From Deinandra increscens subsp. villosa (lineage: Eukaryota; Streptophyta; Magnoliopsida; Asterales; Asteraceae): a stretch of 64,000 nt of DNA. Within the stretch, counting starts at the first letter, position 1. Each line of letters opens with the position of its first letter. Below are positions 31,201 to 40,319 of this stretch, piece by piece. The stretch covers positions 19,384,483 to 19,448,482 of the forward strand of contig JBCNJP010000020.1 of the NCBI GenBank assembly GCA_039602395.1, given 5' to 3'. The notes beneath the pieces were generated by a model that saw nothing but the letters and a program-made list of their open reading frames with translations, was not told where the DNA came from and ran no database searches. Made by a program: the position numbers and the translations under genes.

Positions 31201-32642
31201 AGAAGTCATGGGAAGAAGATACTGTTTTGGTTCAATTGATTCAAGAGTTACAACAAAATCCTAAATCACATCCTCAATATGAATGGTTTAATGGAGAGTT
31301 ACGAAGGAGGGGTAAATTGGTAATTGGTGACAGTGGTACTTTAAAGACTGCTATTTTGAAGTGGCTTCATGACTCAGCCATTGGGGGTCATTCAGGTGTG
31401 TTAGTCACTGCAAATAGGATAGCAGCACTGTTCTATTGGCCTAAATTGCGGAAAGATGTAGCTGCCTATGTCAAACATTGCCCGGTGTGTCAACAATGTA
31501 AATCTGACACTGCTGCTTACCCAGGTCTCTTGCAACCACTGCCTATTCCAAAAGGGGTTTGGGAAGACATTTCTATGGACTTCATAGAAGGTCTACCTAC
31601 ATCTATGAATAAAGATGCCATTTTGGTTGTTGTAGATAGACTTAGCAAGGGTGCTCACTTTATTCCTCTCAAACACCCATTTTCTGCTGTGGATGTAGCT
31701 CAACTCTACTTAGACAATGTTTTCAAATTACATGGCACTCCCAAGTCCATTGTTTCTGACAGAGACAAAATATTTGTGAGTAATTTTTGGCAGCAATTAA
31801 TGCAGTTACAAGGGGTAGATCAGCGAATGTCTAGTTCTTTTCACCCTCAGACAGATGGCCAAACTGAGGTCCTTAACAGATGCTTAGAAGGGTATCTTCG
31901 TTGTATGTGCTTTGATCAGCCAAAAGATTGGGCTAAGTGGTTACCTTTAGCTGAATTTTGGTATAACACATCCTATCATTCGGCCATTAAATGCACTCCT
32001 TATGAGGTTATCTATGGGCAAGCTCCACCTTTACATGTTCCTTATATTCCTGGTGAAAGTTCTAATGACACAGTTGACAGAAGTTTAACTGCTAGAGAAG
32101 AGGTGATTAAGATTTTGCAATCTAATTTGAGGAGTGCTCAGAACCGAATGAAGCAACAAGCAGACAAGCACAGGACTGACAGAGAATTTGTGGTAGGTGA
32201 TTGGGTTTACCTTAAACTCATTCCATATAGACAGCAGACGGTGGCATTAAGGATGAATCAAAAACTTGCTGCTAAATATTTTGGTCCCTATCCAATTGTG
32301 GCTCGAATTGGCAAGGTGGCTTACACTCTAAAGCTACCTGTTTCTGCAGCTATACACCCTACTGTTCACATTTCAATGCTGAAGAAATATTATGGCCCTG
32401 TTCCTCCTACTCAGAGCACTGAGGGCTTATCTTCTGCTGTTACAAAAGCACCTGAAAGTGTAATCGATAAAAAGGTTTCTAAGCGAAATAATCGGATGGT
32501 AGTTCATTGGCTTGTCAAATGGAAGAATACAGCTCCTGAAGATGCTACCTGGGCAGAAGCTGCCTTAATCATGGAATGGTTCCCTACATTTGAGCCTTGG
32601 GGTCAAGGCTCTTCTCAAGGAGGAGGTATTGATACGGAATAG
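28245..32642 (+). CDS. Ty3 gag-pol polyprotein with chromodomain
   Basis: A single 1465-codon frame. In order: gag with WFQSYV (~117); a zinc knuckle of unusual spacing, CYVCDEKYSRDHVC (~279); and protease DSGSSHNF (~358). Reverse transcriptase follows with YRKLNQATIPDRFPIP (~609) and catalytic FFDDILIYS (~705). RNase H has ETDASGFGIGAVL (~852). The integrase zinc finger is H..H..CPVCQQC (~1041-1086), with core MDFIEG, SDRDKIF and a conserved Glu in TDGQTEVLNRC. A chromodomain-like segment, WLVKWKNTAPEDATW, lies near the C-terminus. All catalytic residues seen are intact and the length is normal for a fused Ty3 frame. The start codon follows the primer site by about 50 bases. The stop lies 11-13 bases inside the 3' LTR, so the LTR supplies the last residues. 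Confidence 0.95.
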   Translation: MTRRTILDGDSSRTDSEETVNDRLAAHEKTLETIQNFMNTITFQMSQMAAINNNRNNRNEGDYNFATRMTKIDFPKFGGEELDDWLFKVQQFFMLDKVTDENKVRLATIHFEKKALQWFQSYVKQKGDQPITWTELLAALKLRFGKIYEDPMTDLKNLKQLGTVQEYHDSFDAILSKLSLPVEYALSCFMAGLEENIQLQVRMFHPTTIQEACSLAKLQEAAFKMTKNRYKSSILPNPVSVGNKTVANYAKPVDKETKKYSSFRKTLTQQELDDKRSKGLCYVCDEKYSRDHVCKGKRPQLYHIEVEYLDEDDNDFDGTHDSEVECAQISVNAMEGNDLYQSMRVTGHHGKSDIQILMDSGSSHNFLDVKLAKQLGCRLVSKPAMLVRVANGNTVVCDKMVEQFAWKMQTFDFNADVYVMPLGGCDMVLGVQWFTTLGSIKLNYKDRTIEFKLRGKKVILRGQQGKHISVVGKNGLKKVQSQRGELSLIQVLAIEGIPTPNSVLLQNKNCNAEQLSELQEVLQEFQDVFTDLTSLPPMRNYFDHRIPLKQGTEGINSRPYRYPSLQKDVIEKMTQELLDQGVIRYSNSAFASPVVLVKKKDGTWRMCIDYRKLNQATIPDRFPIPLVEELLDELSGTLYFTKLDLKSGYHQIRMDPNDVHKTAFKTHSGHYEFLVMPFGLTNAPSTFQGLMNHIFKNQLRKFVLVFFDDILIYSPSWSTHLDHLKVVFQLLRQNQLVVKKSKCDFAAHELEYLGHIISVKGVATDPKKVQAIQDWPIPTNLKSLRGFLGLTGYYRRFVKDYGKLAKPLHELTKKDAFKWDVTATTAFNALKAVMMSPPVLALPNFHEPFELETDASGFGIGAVLLQKGHPIAFLSKTLSPKNLQLSTYEREMLAIIHAVQKWQHYLINNHFIIKTDQQSLKYMMDSKISTPFQQKWIAKLMGFHFDIVYKQGCSNKAADALSRVTHGELLQAFSSSIHTDLWLAIKKSWEEDTVLVQLIQELQQNPKSHPQYEWFNGELRRRGKLVIGDSGTLKTAILKWLHDSAIGGHSGVLVTANRIAALFYWPKLRKDVAAYVKHCPVCQQCKSDTAAYPGLLQPLPIPKGVWEDISMDFIEGLPTSMNKDAILVVVDRLSKGAHFIPLKHPFSAVDVAQLYLDNVFKLHGTPKSIVSDRDKIFVSNFWQQLMQLQGVDQRMSSSFHPQTDGQTEVLNRCLEGYLRCMCFDQPKDWAKWLPLAEFWYNTSYHSAIKCTPYEVIYGQAPPLHVPYIPGESSNDTVDRSLTAREEVIKILQSNLRSAQNRMKQQADKHRTDREFVVGDWVYLKLIPYRQQTVALRMNQKLAAKYFGPYPIVARIGKVAYTLKLPVSAAIHPTVHISMLKKYYGPVPPTQSTEGLSSAVTKAPESVIDKKVSKRNNRMVVHWLVKWKNTAPEDATWAEAALIMEWFPTFEPWGQGSSQGGGIDTE

Positions 32643-32955
32643 TGGTTTTGGAAGGTACAGGGACTGCTTATGTCATTTTCGAAAGTATTAGGGCTGACCG
32701 TTACTGATGGTTAGAAATTAGAGGGACTTGTTTGTCAATTGTCAATAGTTGAGTCTGTTAGTTCGTTAGTCGGTATATAACAATTGTAACTGTACGAGTT
32801 GAGGCATTCTTTGATTGATCAATAAAATTGACTTCCCTCTCAAATTCTCTTTCAATTCATCAGTATAATCTCGAGATCGATTCATTCATTCGATTTCTGA
32901 TCACTGATACAGCTTGTTCATCATCGATTGCAAGTTGAAACCCCAATTCGTATCA
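32630..32955 (+). repeat. 3' LTR of the Ty3 element
   Basis: Identical to the 5' LTR except for one C-to-T difference. Preceded by the purine run AAGGAGGAGG and followed by the target repeat ATTAC. Confidence 0.95.
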
Positions 32956-33301
32956 ATTACCTGTTGCCGGTAGTGATTTAGGGCTGGAGCAGCGCGAGCG
33001 GCGGAGGAGGACTGTGCGAGTGGCAGAGGAGTGATGTCGGAGCAGCGCGAGCGGCGGAGGAGGAGCTTTGATCAGCGATTGTGGAGGAGCGGCGTATTGG
33101 AGGAGCGGCCAGCGATTAGGGCATCTGCGTATTCTTTGAGGGAAAGAAAAAGACTCGGTCAGCTATGTTTTTTTGAGGGATTCGGTCAGTGCTCTTGACT
33201 CGGTCAGAGAGCTGTGTTTTAATTTTATCAAACAGACTGACCACTTACCGGGTCATGGGTCAGCCCTTACCGGTCCCGGTAAGAGGTTATCAAACACCCC
33301 C

Positions 33302-33795
33302 AGTTCGTATCAAAGTTAGCTACTGATTTTTGTAAGTTTGCAGAATTAGGGATGCATCAACATTAACGAACTTGTGGCTTTACTCTGCATTCAGGTGTTG
33401 AGCTTGCAGGTATTTTGGATGTTTCCAACTCAGGTGTTTCTTCTTATTTTGTTTAGTTGTTTGCCAATTTAGGTTTTAGTATTGTTTATCCCTTTTAAAC
33501 ATGATTTCCTTGAAGGGGTAATGTGCATATAGATCTTTGAGCATTTGGTTTTCGGGTCATGAGGCCTCTGATTATTCCTATCTGTTCATGTATCCCAGTA
33601 TCCACAGTTTAGTCAAACCTTTTTTTGTGGTTGTTTTAATGGATTTTGGTTCTTTTGATGTAATATGACCACATTTTTTGACTCAAGAATTCAATTTTGA
33701 TGACATTCTTCACATATGGGACACACTGGTCCTCAGGTGAGTTTAATGTTCTATTTTTGTATCTATTTACGTGAAGATGGGTTGCATTTCCTGAT
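33302..33795. other. Unassigned sequence beside a helicase fragment
   Basis: Contains CATTCAG and TTGCAG splice-acceptor-like sites near 33390-33430 and a possible donor CTCAG/GTGAGT at 33736. These may be decayed exons of the SHPRH-like gene downstream, but no coding homology was recognised. Confidence 0.25.
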
Positions 33796-33992
33796 ATTGG
33801 TTCTACTGATTTTAACAACAAAAAATTTTGTAGAATTTTCTTTATTTATTGACTCGTTTACCACTTAAGGCTTCATTTTATTTACTTAAGTCTACATATT
33901 TTTAAAATTGCCAATTCACAAAGTAGTTCACATTATGTTTTAAATTAGTTATATGTATATGTATAGTTTTATTTTAAAAATTATTTATGATT
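33796..33992. repeat. ~195-bp duplicated segment, copy 1
   Basis: From TATTGGTTCTACTGATTTT to TTATTTATGATT. A close copy spans 40301-40319 plus 46356-46541, where it is split by the copia element. Sequence outside these limits is unrelated. No terminal repeats identify it as a known element. Confidence 0.75.
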
Positions 33993-33995
33993 ACT

Positions 33996-34248
33996 GCTGA
34001 CATTGTGTTAACAACATATGATGTGCTTAGAGAAGACTTGTCTCAAGATACTGTTAGGCATGAAGGGGATCGCCATCTTATGAGATATCAAAAAAAAGTA
34101 TTATGTTAACTCTTCTGTTACTTCCTCACTTGTCCATTTGACAGCTGTTAAACAAAAAAGGAATTGTTTTGGTTAGGTATCCGGTGATTCCAACTCTTTT
34201 TGCTAGAATATTTTGGTGGAGGCTTTGTTTGGATTTGGCCCACATGGT
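33996..34248 (+). pseudogene. SHPRH-like SNF2/RING helicase, two exon fragments
   Basis: The first piece (33996-34097) reads ADIVLTTYDVLREDLSQ then HEGDRHLMRYQK, followed by a GTATTA donor-like site. The second (34179-34248) reads YPVIPTLFARIFWWRLCLD and LAHMV. Plant SHPRH proteins (SNF2 ATPases with a RING E3 ligase domain, DNA-repair related) have ADIVLTTYDVLKEDL..., RYPV.PTPLTRIFWWRICLDEAQMVE here. The Walker B DEAQ is LAH-like in this copy, and the gene is cut off by the CACTA sequence. It is therefore a dead fragment. The assignment rests on remembered family motifs. Confidence 0.6.
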
Positions 34249-34689
34249 ATAACATGACGTGCAATTTTACGTGTTATAAAAGCACGTCGTAAATGCGTGT
34301 CATAAGCAAATGACGCGCATATGCGCGTCGTCTACCTTTATAATGGGGGCTTTCTTGACGCGCAAATGAGCGTCATCTATACCCCTTTATGACACGTATT
34401 ACGCGTCGTCTACCTTTATAACGGGGGCCAGTGGCGAGTTTGAAAATATCAAGTGGGGGGTTGGGATCAATTTTTGGGTAAACGGAGGGTCGAAACCGGA
34501 GTATATCGAATTTTTGTACACGAAAATTATATACCCCCTACATCGCATAAAAATTTCGGGGGGTCGGACGCCCCTCCCGCTCCTTAAAAGCTACGCCAGT
34601 GACGGGGGCTTTCTTGACGCGCAAATGAGCGTCATCTATACTCCTTTATGACACGCATTACGCGTCATAAATGACTTTTTTTAGTAGTG
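34249..34689. mobile_element. CACTA element end, interrupted by a hAT MITE
   Basis: Like 545-810, it carries repeated GACGCGCAAATG and CCTTTATGACACG words in both orientations and ends TTTTTTTAGTAGTG, the inverse of a CACTA terminus. The left terminus is missing; the sequence starts abruptly after the helicase fragment. A 173-bp hAT MITE is nested inside. Confidence 0.6.
34429..34601. mobile_element. 173-bp hAT MITE nested in the CACTA end
   Basis: Starts CAGTGGCGAG and ends CTACGCCAGTG, whose inverse CACTGGCGTAG gives a near-perfect TIR. The target duplication is exact and 8 bp long: ACGGGGGC at 34421-34428 and 34602-34609. No coding capacity. Confidence 0.88.
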
Positions 34690-34904
34690 GAAGTACTCCA
34701 TTCAACTATTCGATAACCGTTTCCGACACGTATACGGACATGGGGCGTGCGACTTGGTACACGGGGCATGCTTGAGAGCACAATTTATCATCGATTGAGC
34801 TTTAAACTCTAATCTTCATTACTGTTCATTCTTCTTTAATCCCAATTTCTCTTACCATCATGTTATTCGACCAAAAATACCGATGGTAAACCACACCGAT
34901 GGTA

Positions 34905-35110
34905 AATCACATGGACTCTTAACACTAAAACAATTAATTATAGACACGGGAATAGTGTAAACTCTCGAATGAAAAAACTTTGTATTTACACGTCTTGATT
35001 TTGTAATTAAAAAAGGGTTGGCGACGCAGCTTGTTGCCCGCCTCCCCGGCATGACAACTTGATGTCATGTGTGTTTCCCTTTGGGTTGTATGGTTTGTTG
35101 TTTTTCAATG
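34905..35110 (+). mobile_element. LINE 3' end, degenerate copy
   Basis: Shares AAAAAAGGGTTGGCG, TTGTTGC..GCCT.CCCGGCAT and CTTGATGTCATGTGTGTTTCC with the LINE tail at 50320-50470. Translation gives fragments of the reverse-transcriptase C-terminal end in several frames. No poly-A tail remains. Confidence 0.55.
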
Positions 35111-35299
35111 AAAGAACTCAAAAACGACAATTATAGACACTTAACTCTAAGATTTGTATTATATACTATAAAATGCAATTTATCACACCAACACGGGGAG
35201 ATGGTTTTTCTAATAGCACGACTACAAAACAAAACCTAATTAAAGTCACGATACACATACTCGGATAACGCCCAAAATGCAAAAGATTCTTCTAAAAGG

Positions 35300-35450
35300 T
35301 CATATCTGGAACATATTCTAGAAGGTCATACATATTCGGAACATATATATGTTAGTTTATTATTAATATATGGTCGACCATTTTGGACAAAGGTCTTTGA
35401 AGAAGTCGACGAGGTTTATCTTCTCCGAACTCCATCTCCGTCATCCTAAG
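35300..35450 (+). promoter_or_regulatory. Putative promoter and 5'UTR exon of the HSP70 gene
   Basis: TTCTAGAA at 35316-35323 fits the two-unit heat-shock element pattern TTCnnGAA. A weak TATA-like TTAATATATGG follows near 35367. The segment ends in CATCCTAAG/GTACAA, a good splice donor at 35450/35451. The same exon is preserved in the inverted copy at about 60318-60360, which supports its being part of the gene. The downstream acceptor is CATTCAG at 36897-36903, leaving 33 bases of leader before the ATG. The transcription start itself is not determined. Confidence 0.45.
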
Positions 35451-35689
35451 GTACAATTTAGAAACCAAATTTGGATCTTTGTTGTCTATAGCTCTTCAGA
35501 TTCAGATTCAATCTTCATATGTTTAGTTTGTTGAATGCTGTCTTTCTCTTTGATGTATTTGTTAGCTAGATGATTGCTTTCTACACAATTAAATACAATA
35601 CAATTATCTATCTGGTTTAACTTTGTATCAAAGCTGGATTTAAACCTTACTTAAACCCGAATCCGACCGCCACCGCCTTCATAATCCGG

Positions 35690-36600
35690 CAGCCCTAAAC
35701 CATAATCCATACAATTCTTTGGTTTAACTACGGGTTGATGGGTTGAAGAGTTTAACCCGAACACGACCTATATTTTTATTCGTGTAAAAAACTTCAACCC
35801 TGTACCATATATGCGTTAATTTTTAACCCAAACACGACCCGTTTATCTAAACACGCAAATTGTTTGACCGGTTGAATGGTAATCAGTAACGGATCCAAAA
35901 ATATTTTCCACCGAAGTCACGATTTTTTCCGCCTGCGTTTATTTATACATGGGTACTTTTTATTGGGTGGGGTCAAAATCTATGTAATATACACTTGCTA
36001 GATGTAGTAGACGTTAGGTCAAAACCGATAAAAAAATTGAAATTACATAAATTATTCATATATTCTTGAGAAAAAGAGTACAACAATAATAGAGAAGGAA
36101 GAGAACAAAAATATTAAAATTATTCTATTCCTTTTTCTGCCTATCTCCTTCCTTGAATGCAATTATTACATACTATTTAAATAGAAAAACTACTACCTAA
36201 TATGTAGGAGACATGAAACATAAACTAGGAAACATGGACATACTATTCTACCCACTATCCTAAACAATCAACCTAAAGAAACTTGCATATCAAACTAGAA
36301 ACAATCCTAAACAAATAAATTTAAAAATATTGTATTCCCGTGACTCGGTTCCTCATATACAAAATCCGCCCCTGATAGTAATAATCAAGTTACCAACATG
36401 TTAATTTGTTTAACAGGTTGTAAAAAAACGGGATATATGGACCAAAATGGGTCTAAACGGGTTAATGGGTCGACTTGTTTCACTAAACAGGTTGGTGGAA
36501 CAACCGTGGAACAACCTGTTTAACTAAAAAGCCATCCGAACACGACCCATTTTTTAACCGTGTATTTTTACATGTGGTGTTGAGAAATGTCACCCCTAGG
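35690..36600. mobile_element. Repeat rich in CGGGTCGTGTTCGG-type words in the 5'UTR intron
   Basis: The intron holds many ACACGACCC, AACCCGAACACG and GGGTTGA.GGG words, ending GTCACCCCTA near 36600. The inverted copy at 59411-60007 has the same sequence with clearer ends (TAAGGGCTGGCAA and TTGACACCCCTA). This suggests an old hAT-like element that was already in the intron before the duplication. Here it is split by a later hAT MITE. Confidence 0.4.
35884..36374. mobile_element. 491-bp hAT MITE in the HSP70 5'UTR intron
   Basis: Left end CAGTAACGGATCC and right end AAAATCCGCCCCTG form an imperfect TIR of the CAGGGGCGGA class. Flanking 8-mers ATGGTAAT (35876-35883) and ATAGTAAT (36375-36382) match at 7 of 8. 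The inverted gene copy near 59610 lacks it, showing an empty site. It therefore entered this copy after the duplication. Confidence 0.75.
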
Positions 36601-36936
36601 TGGCGGTAGAATGATAGATGCGAAATTTATGTTGAGAATCTTTCTCCCGAGTTTGTACATCCTCACGAAAAAATGGTCAAGTCAGGAAGGCTGTAAAACT
36701 TATAGTCCTAGTGTCCTACTACTCTCATACTATGCTTTGTTGATCTTGTTTATCTAAAAGAAACTTCAATCCTCAAGCAACATCATTTGATAAGCTAAAT
36801 AGATGAATAATTACACAGCTGATGGTGTGTCTAAATACCTTACATAAGACTTAGCTTTGCATGTATTTGTACGTAACCTGTACTTATCTCATGTGACATT
36901 CAGGTGTGTGATAACAATTTACACTACTAAGCAAAG

Positions 36937-39900
36937 ATGAGTAAGATGAGTGTGGTCGGTTTTGATCTTGGGAACGATAACTGTGTTGTGGTAGTTGCTG
37001 GTCAAATGGGAATTGATGCTGCTCTTAATGACGGGTCACATCGTGAGACTCCTGCTCTTGTATGCTTTGGTGACAAACAACGTTTTCTTGGAACAGCTGG
37101 TGCCACATCCGCCATGATGAACCCAAAGAATACTATTTCCCAGATCAAGCGGTTGGTAGGCCGACCTTTCTCTGATCCTGAACTGCAACAGGATCTCAAG
37201 GCGTTGCCTTTTTCTGTTACTGAGGGGCCTGATGGTTTCCCATTGATCCATGCTCGGTATCTTGGAGAAACAAAGACATTTACACCGACCCAGGTTATGG
37301 GTATGGTTTTTTCAAACATGAAGACGATAGCAGAGAAGACTTTGAATTCAGCAGTTGCTGAATGCTGCATCGGGATACCTGTTTATTTCACTGATCTTCA
37401 AAGAAGGGCTGTTTTGAATGCAGCTACTATAGCAGGCTTGCGTCCTTTACGTTTCATGCATGAAACAACTGCAACTGCTCTAGCCTATGGAACATACAAG
37501 ACTGATTTGCCTGAGAATAAGCAGCTGAATGTAGCCTTTGTTGACATTGGACATGCTAGCATGCAGGTCTGTATTGCAGGCTTCAAGAAAGGCATGTTGA
37601 CGACATTGGCTCATTCTTTTGACCGTTGCCTGGGAGGGAGGGATTTTGATGAGGTTTTGTTCCAGTACTTTGCTGAAAATTTCAAGGCAGATTACAAAAT
37701 TGACGTTTTTCAGAATGCGAAGGCTTCTCTTAGGCTTCGGGCTGCATGTGAAAAGCTGAAGAAGGTACTCAGTGCAAATCCAGAAGCACCTCTGAACATA
37801 GAATGTTTGATGGATGACAAGGATGTTAGAGGTTATATAAAAAGAGATGAGTTTGAACGAATTAGCACCCCAATATTGGAACGTGTAAAGAAACCTCTTG
37901 AAAGGGCTCTTTTGGAGGCTCAACTTACGGTTGACGATATTTATGCTGTGGAGGTTGTTGGTTCAGGTTCTAGGGTACCAGCCATAATCAAGATCTTGAC
38001 AGAATTCTTTGGTAAAGAACCAAGGCGTACAATGAATGCAAGTGAGTGTGTAGCCAAAGGCTGTGCTTTGCTATGCGCATCTTTTAGTCCCGCCTTTAAA
38101 GCTTCGGCCTTGAAGTTCAATGTATGATCTAGATGTGAAACTGACTTTTGATTTTACGTTAATAATGTCATGTATGATGAAATCTAATTTGGAATTTTGG
38201 ATTGGCTGTTAAGGCATACGAGAGATTTCCTTTTCCAATCGCTATGACATGGAGAGGTACTGCCCAGGATTCTCAGAATAGAAACACGGAGAATCAACCG
38301 AGGATCATTGTTTTTCCTAAGGGAAAAGCAATTCCTGCTTTGAAAGAACTGACTTTCTACAGGTCTGGAACATTCACAGTAGGCCTACAATATGAGGATG
38401 TCAGTGAACTGCAGGCGCCAACTAAAATCAGCACTTACACGGTAAAAGCTGCTCAACGGATTATTTCTTTAGTTGTGCGTGTTGTAGTCTTTTCAATTAT
38501 CCTCATTGCCTATATTTTTGCACAGATTGGTCCCTTCCAAACAACAAAAGGCGAGCGTGCCAAGGTGAAGGTTAAAACGCGTTTGGATGGGTTTGGAATT
38601 CTCCGTGTGGAATCTGCAGAGGTGGGTTGTTATGGGGCTTAAAACAATAAAATCTTTTAGCTTTGTTGGTCATTTGTGTTTGAACTATAAGAAACTTTTC
38701 TGATTGATTAAACATCATCACAGCTTATTGGAGAAGAAGAAATTGATGTTCAGATGGGGGCTGCTGCAAAGGTTAGTGAAATAGGTGGCATACATAAAAA
38801 CGACATTTGATTGCAAGTTCTTTATTTCTACCATTCAAATCTATTGAAAAGTGAAAGTAGTCATGTTGTTCAATTTTGCATTAGATTAAGCACAAGTAAA
38901 TTGCTTTATATCAACAATTTGTCTTCTAATTAATGGTTAACTAGGTGTCTTGATGAGTTGAGGTCCCTGCCATCATGATTCATGACTTGCCATTGTGCCA
39001 ATCAACAAATAACTAATTGTGTAACTTAAACTTTATTCTTGGAGTTAAAACTAAAAACCACAAATATTTTTGTGGTATTTCACCATGCAGGTGGAAGCTC
39101 CAAAGAAAAAAGTAAAGTCAAACATTCCTGTTTCAGAGTCAGTTTATGGAGCAATGCTACCTGCAGACCTGGTGAAAGCAGTGGAAAAAGAGCTTGAAAT
39201 GGCCCTGCAGGACCGAATTATGGAAGAAACAAAGGACAAAAAGAATGCTGTTGAAGCCTATGTTTATGACATGAGGAACAAGGTTACTTTTATTTTACTT
39301 GCCAATTTTCACTACTATATTGCAAAAAATACTGAAATCTCCAAAACAGCTCAAACCAAGGAAAATTGCGGTTTTTTAGGTTTGGTGGTTTTACGGTTCC
39401 CTCCGGTTCCACACTTGGAAACTGCATTTTTAATTATTATTATTTATATATATTTTTAGTCAAACTGGACCGTGAGCACCCCTACTAGTATAAGTATACG
39501 CATTGAAATACCGACACACACCTGCCCTTGTTATACAGCTCGGTGATAAGCTGCACGACTTTGTCACGGATCTTGATAGAAAAGCGCTTCTAACTAAGCT
39601 TCAAGAAACACAAGATTGGATTTATGGAGATGGTGAAGATGAAACTAAAGATGCATATATCGCCAAGCTTAATGAGCTCAAAAAGGTTCATGTTCTACAT
39701 ATATATAATCCTTTGCATATGATATTTGAAACGGACCTCTATCTCATACTTTGCATAACAATTTCAGCAAGGCAATCCCGTAGAACAACGGTACAAGGAG
39801 CACTCAGAAAGAGGTTCCAGTGTTGCCCAATTGTTAGAATCTGTTAAGTGGTACAAACAGGCTGCACATCAGGTGTTGAATGAGTGTTCAGAAGTAGAAA

Positions 39901-40007
39901 ATTGGTTGAGGGAGAAAACACAACTTCAAAACTCCCTTCCAAAGCATGCTGATCCAGTTCTTCAATCATCTGATATGAGAAAGAAAGAGGAGACACTTAA
40001 GAGGTAA
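36937..40007 (+). CDS. HSP70-14/15: HSP110/SSE-type HSP70 (HSP70-14/15-like), seven coding exons
   Basis: Proposed exons: 36937-38121, 38214-38441, 38526-38621, 38724-38771, 39091-39282, 39539-39685, 39768-40007; all introns are GT-AG in phase 0. The product (~711 residues) is a cytosolic/nuclear HSP110-class chaperone, the nucleotide-exchange partner of HSP70. Residues 1-395 are the ATPase domain: VVGFDLGNDNCVVV, VAFVDIGHASMQV (~199) and VGSGSRVPAIIK (~340). Exons 2-4 are the beta substrate domain (STYT/IGPF junction) and exons 5-7 the helical lid (ALQDRIMEETKDKKNA, DWIYGDGEDETK). Family members are ~830 residues. This one lacks the acidic linker between MGAAAK and VEAPKKK, a short stretch after WYKQAA, and the last exon; it stops at TAA 40005-40007. 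If AG/GTAATA at 40003/40004 is instead a donor, the final exon may have been lost. Possibly functional but shortened. Confidence 0.85.
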
Positions 40008-40319
40008 TATCCTGGCTGCACTTTGTACAATCCTTGTTGTTGATGTTTCTTCCAAGAAAGATTTGTTAGCGGTCCAATGGGACTGGGAAGCGGCTATGGG
40101 ACTGTTTTGGTTAGGTGTATTTGAACCCTCCCGTTTGAAGGTTACTGGTTATTATAGACCATACTAGAGAACTCAACCCAAAAGACTAGTGTGATGGATG
40201 AGAGAGTCCATTTGACCTGTAAACAGGCATACAACCAATGTGAACAAATCACATACCTTACAATGCTTTTTTTTTCTCCGTAACACCTTTTGGACAAAAC
40301 CTATTGGTTCTACTGATTT
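40008..40319. other. Region 3' of the HSP70 gene
   Basis: The first ~90 bases (to TTAGCGGTCCAATGG) recur at 47035-47125. The rest has no recognised feature except the start of the ~195-bp duplicated segment at 40301 that the copia element interrupts. Confidence 0.4.

Larger units (their letters stand above)
27853..32955 (+). mobile_element. Complete Ty3/gypsy chromovirus, recently inserted
   Basis: Two 326-bp LTRs (27853-28178 and 32630-32955) begin TGATACGG and end CGTATCA. The 5-bp duplication ATTAC is exact (27848-27852 and 32956-32960). A tRNA-iMet primer-binding site and a polypurine tract (AAGGAGGAGG) are in place, and one uninterrupted gag-pol frame fills the interior. The LTRs differ at one base (C/T, in CAGTACAATC versus CAGTATAATC). 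Short LTRs, a 5.1-kb length and a C-terminal chromodomain suggest the Reina-like chromovirus lineage. It is inserted into the Harbinger element. Confidence 0.95.
25128..33301 (-). mobile_element. PIF/Harbinger element, internally deleted, hosting a Ty3 insertion
   Basis: The left end GGGGTTGTTTGATAA and the inverse of the right end, GGGGGTGTTTGATAA, match at 14 of 15. Both subterminal regions carry GGTAAG.GCTGA-type words. Minus-strand remains of both Harbinger proteins lie at 25674-26316, and a GC-rich leader lies at 32960-33130. Removing the Ty3 element (27853-32955 plus one ATTAC) leaves about 3.1 kb. A 3-bp TTA precedes the left end, but the right flank reads AGT, so the target duplication is not preserved or the right border is slightly off. 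Confidence 0.6.

Noticed and set aside
38202..38642. Separate 146-codon gene with a membrane segment
   Set aside because: It is exons 2-3 of the HSP70 gene; the hydrophobic part is the in-frame intron at 38442-38525.
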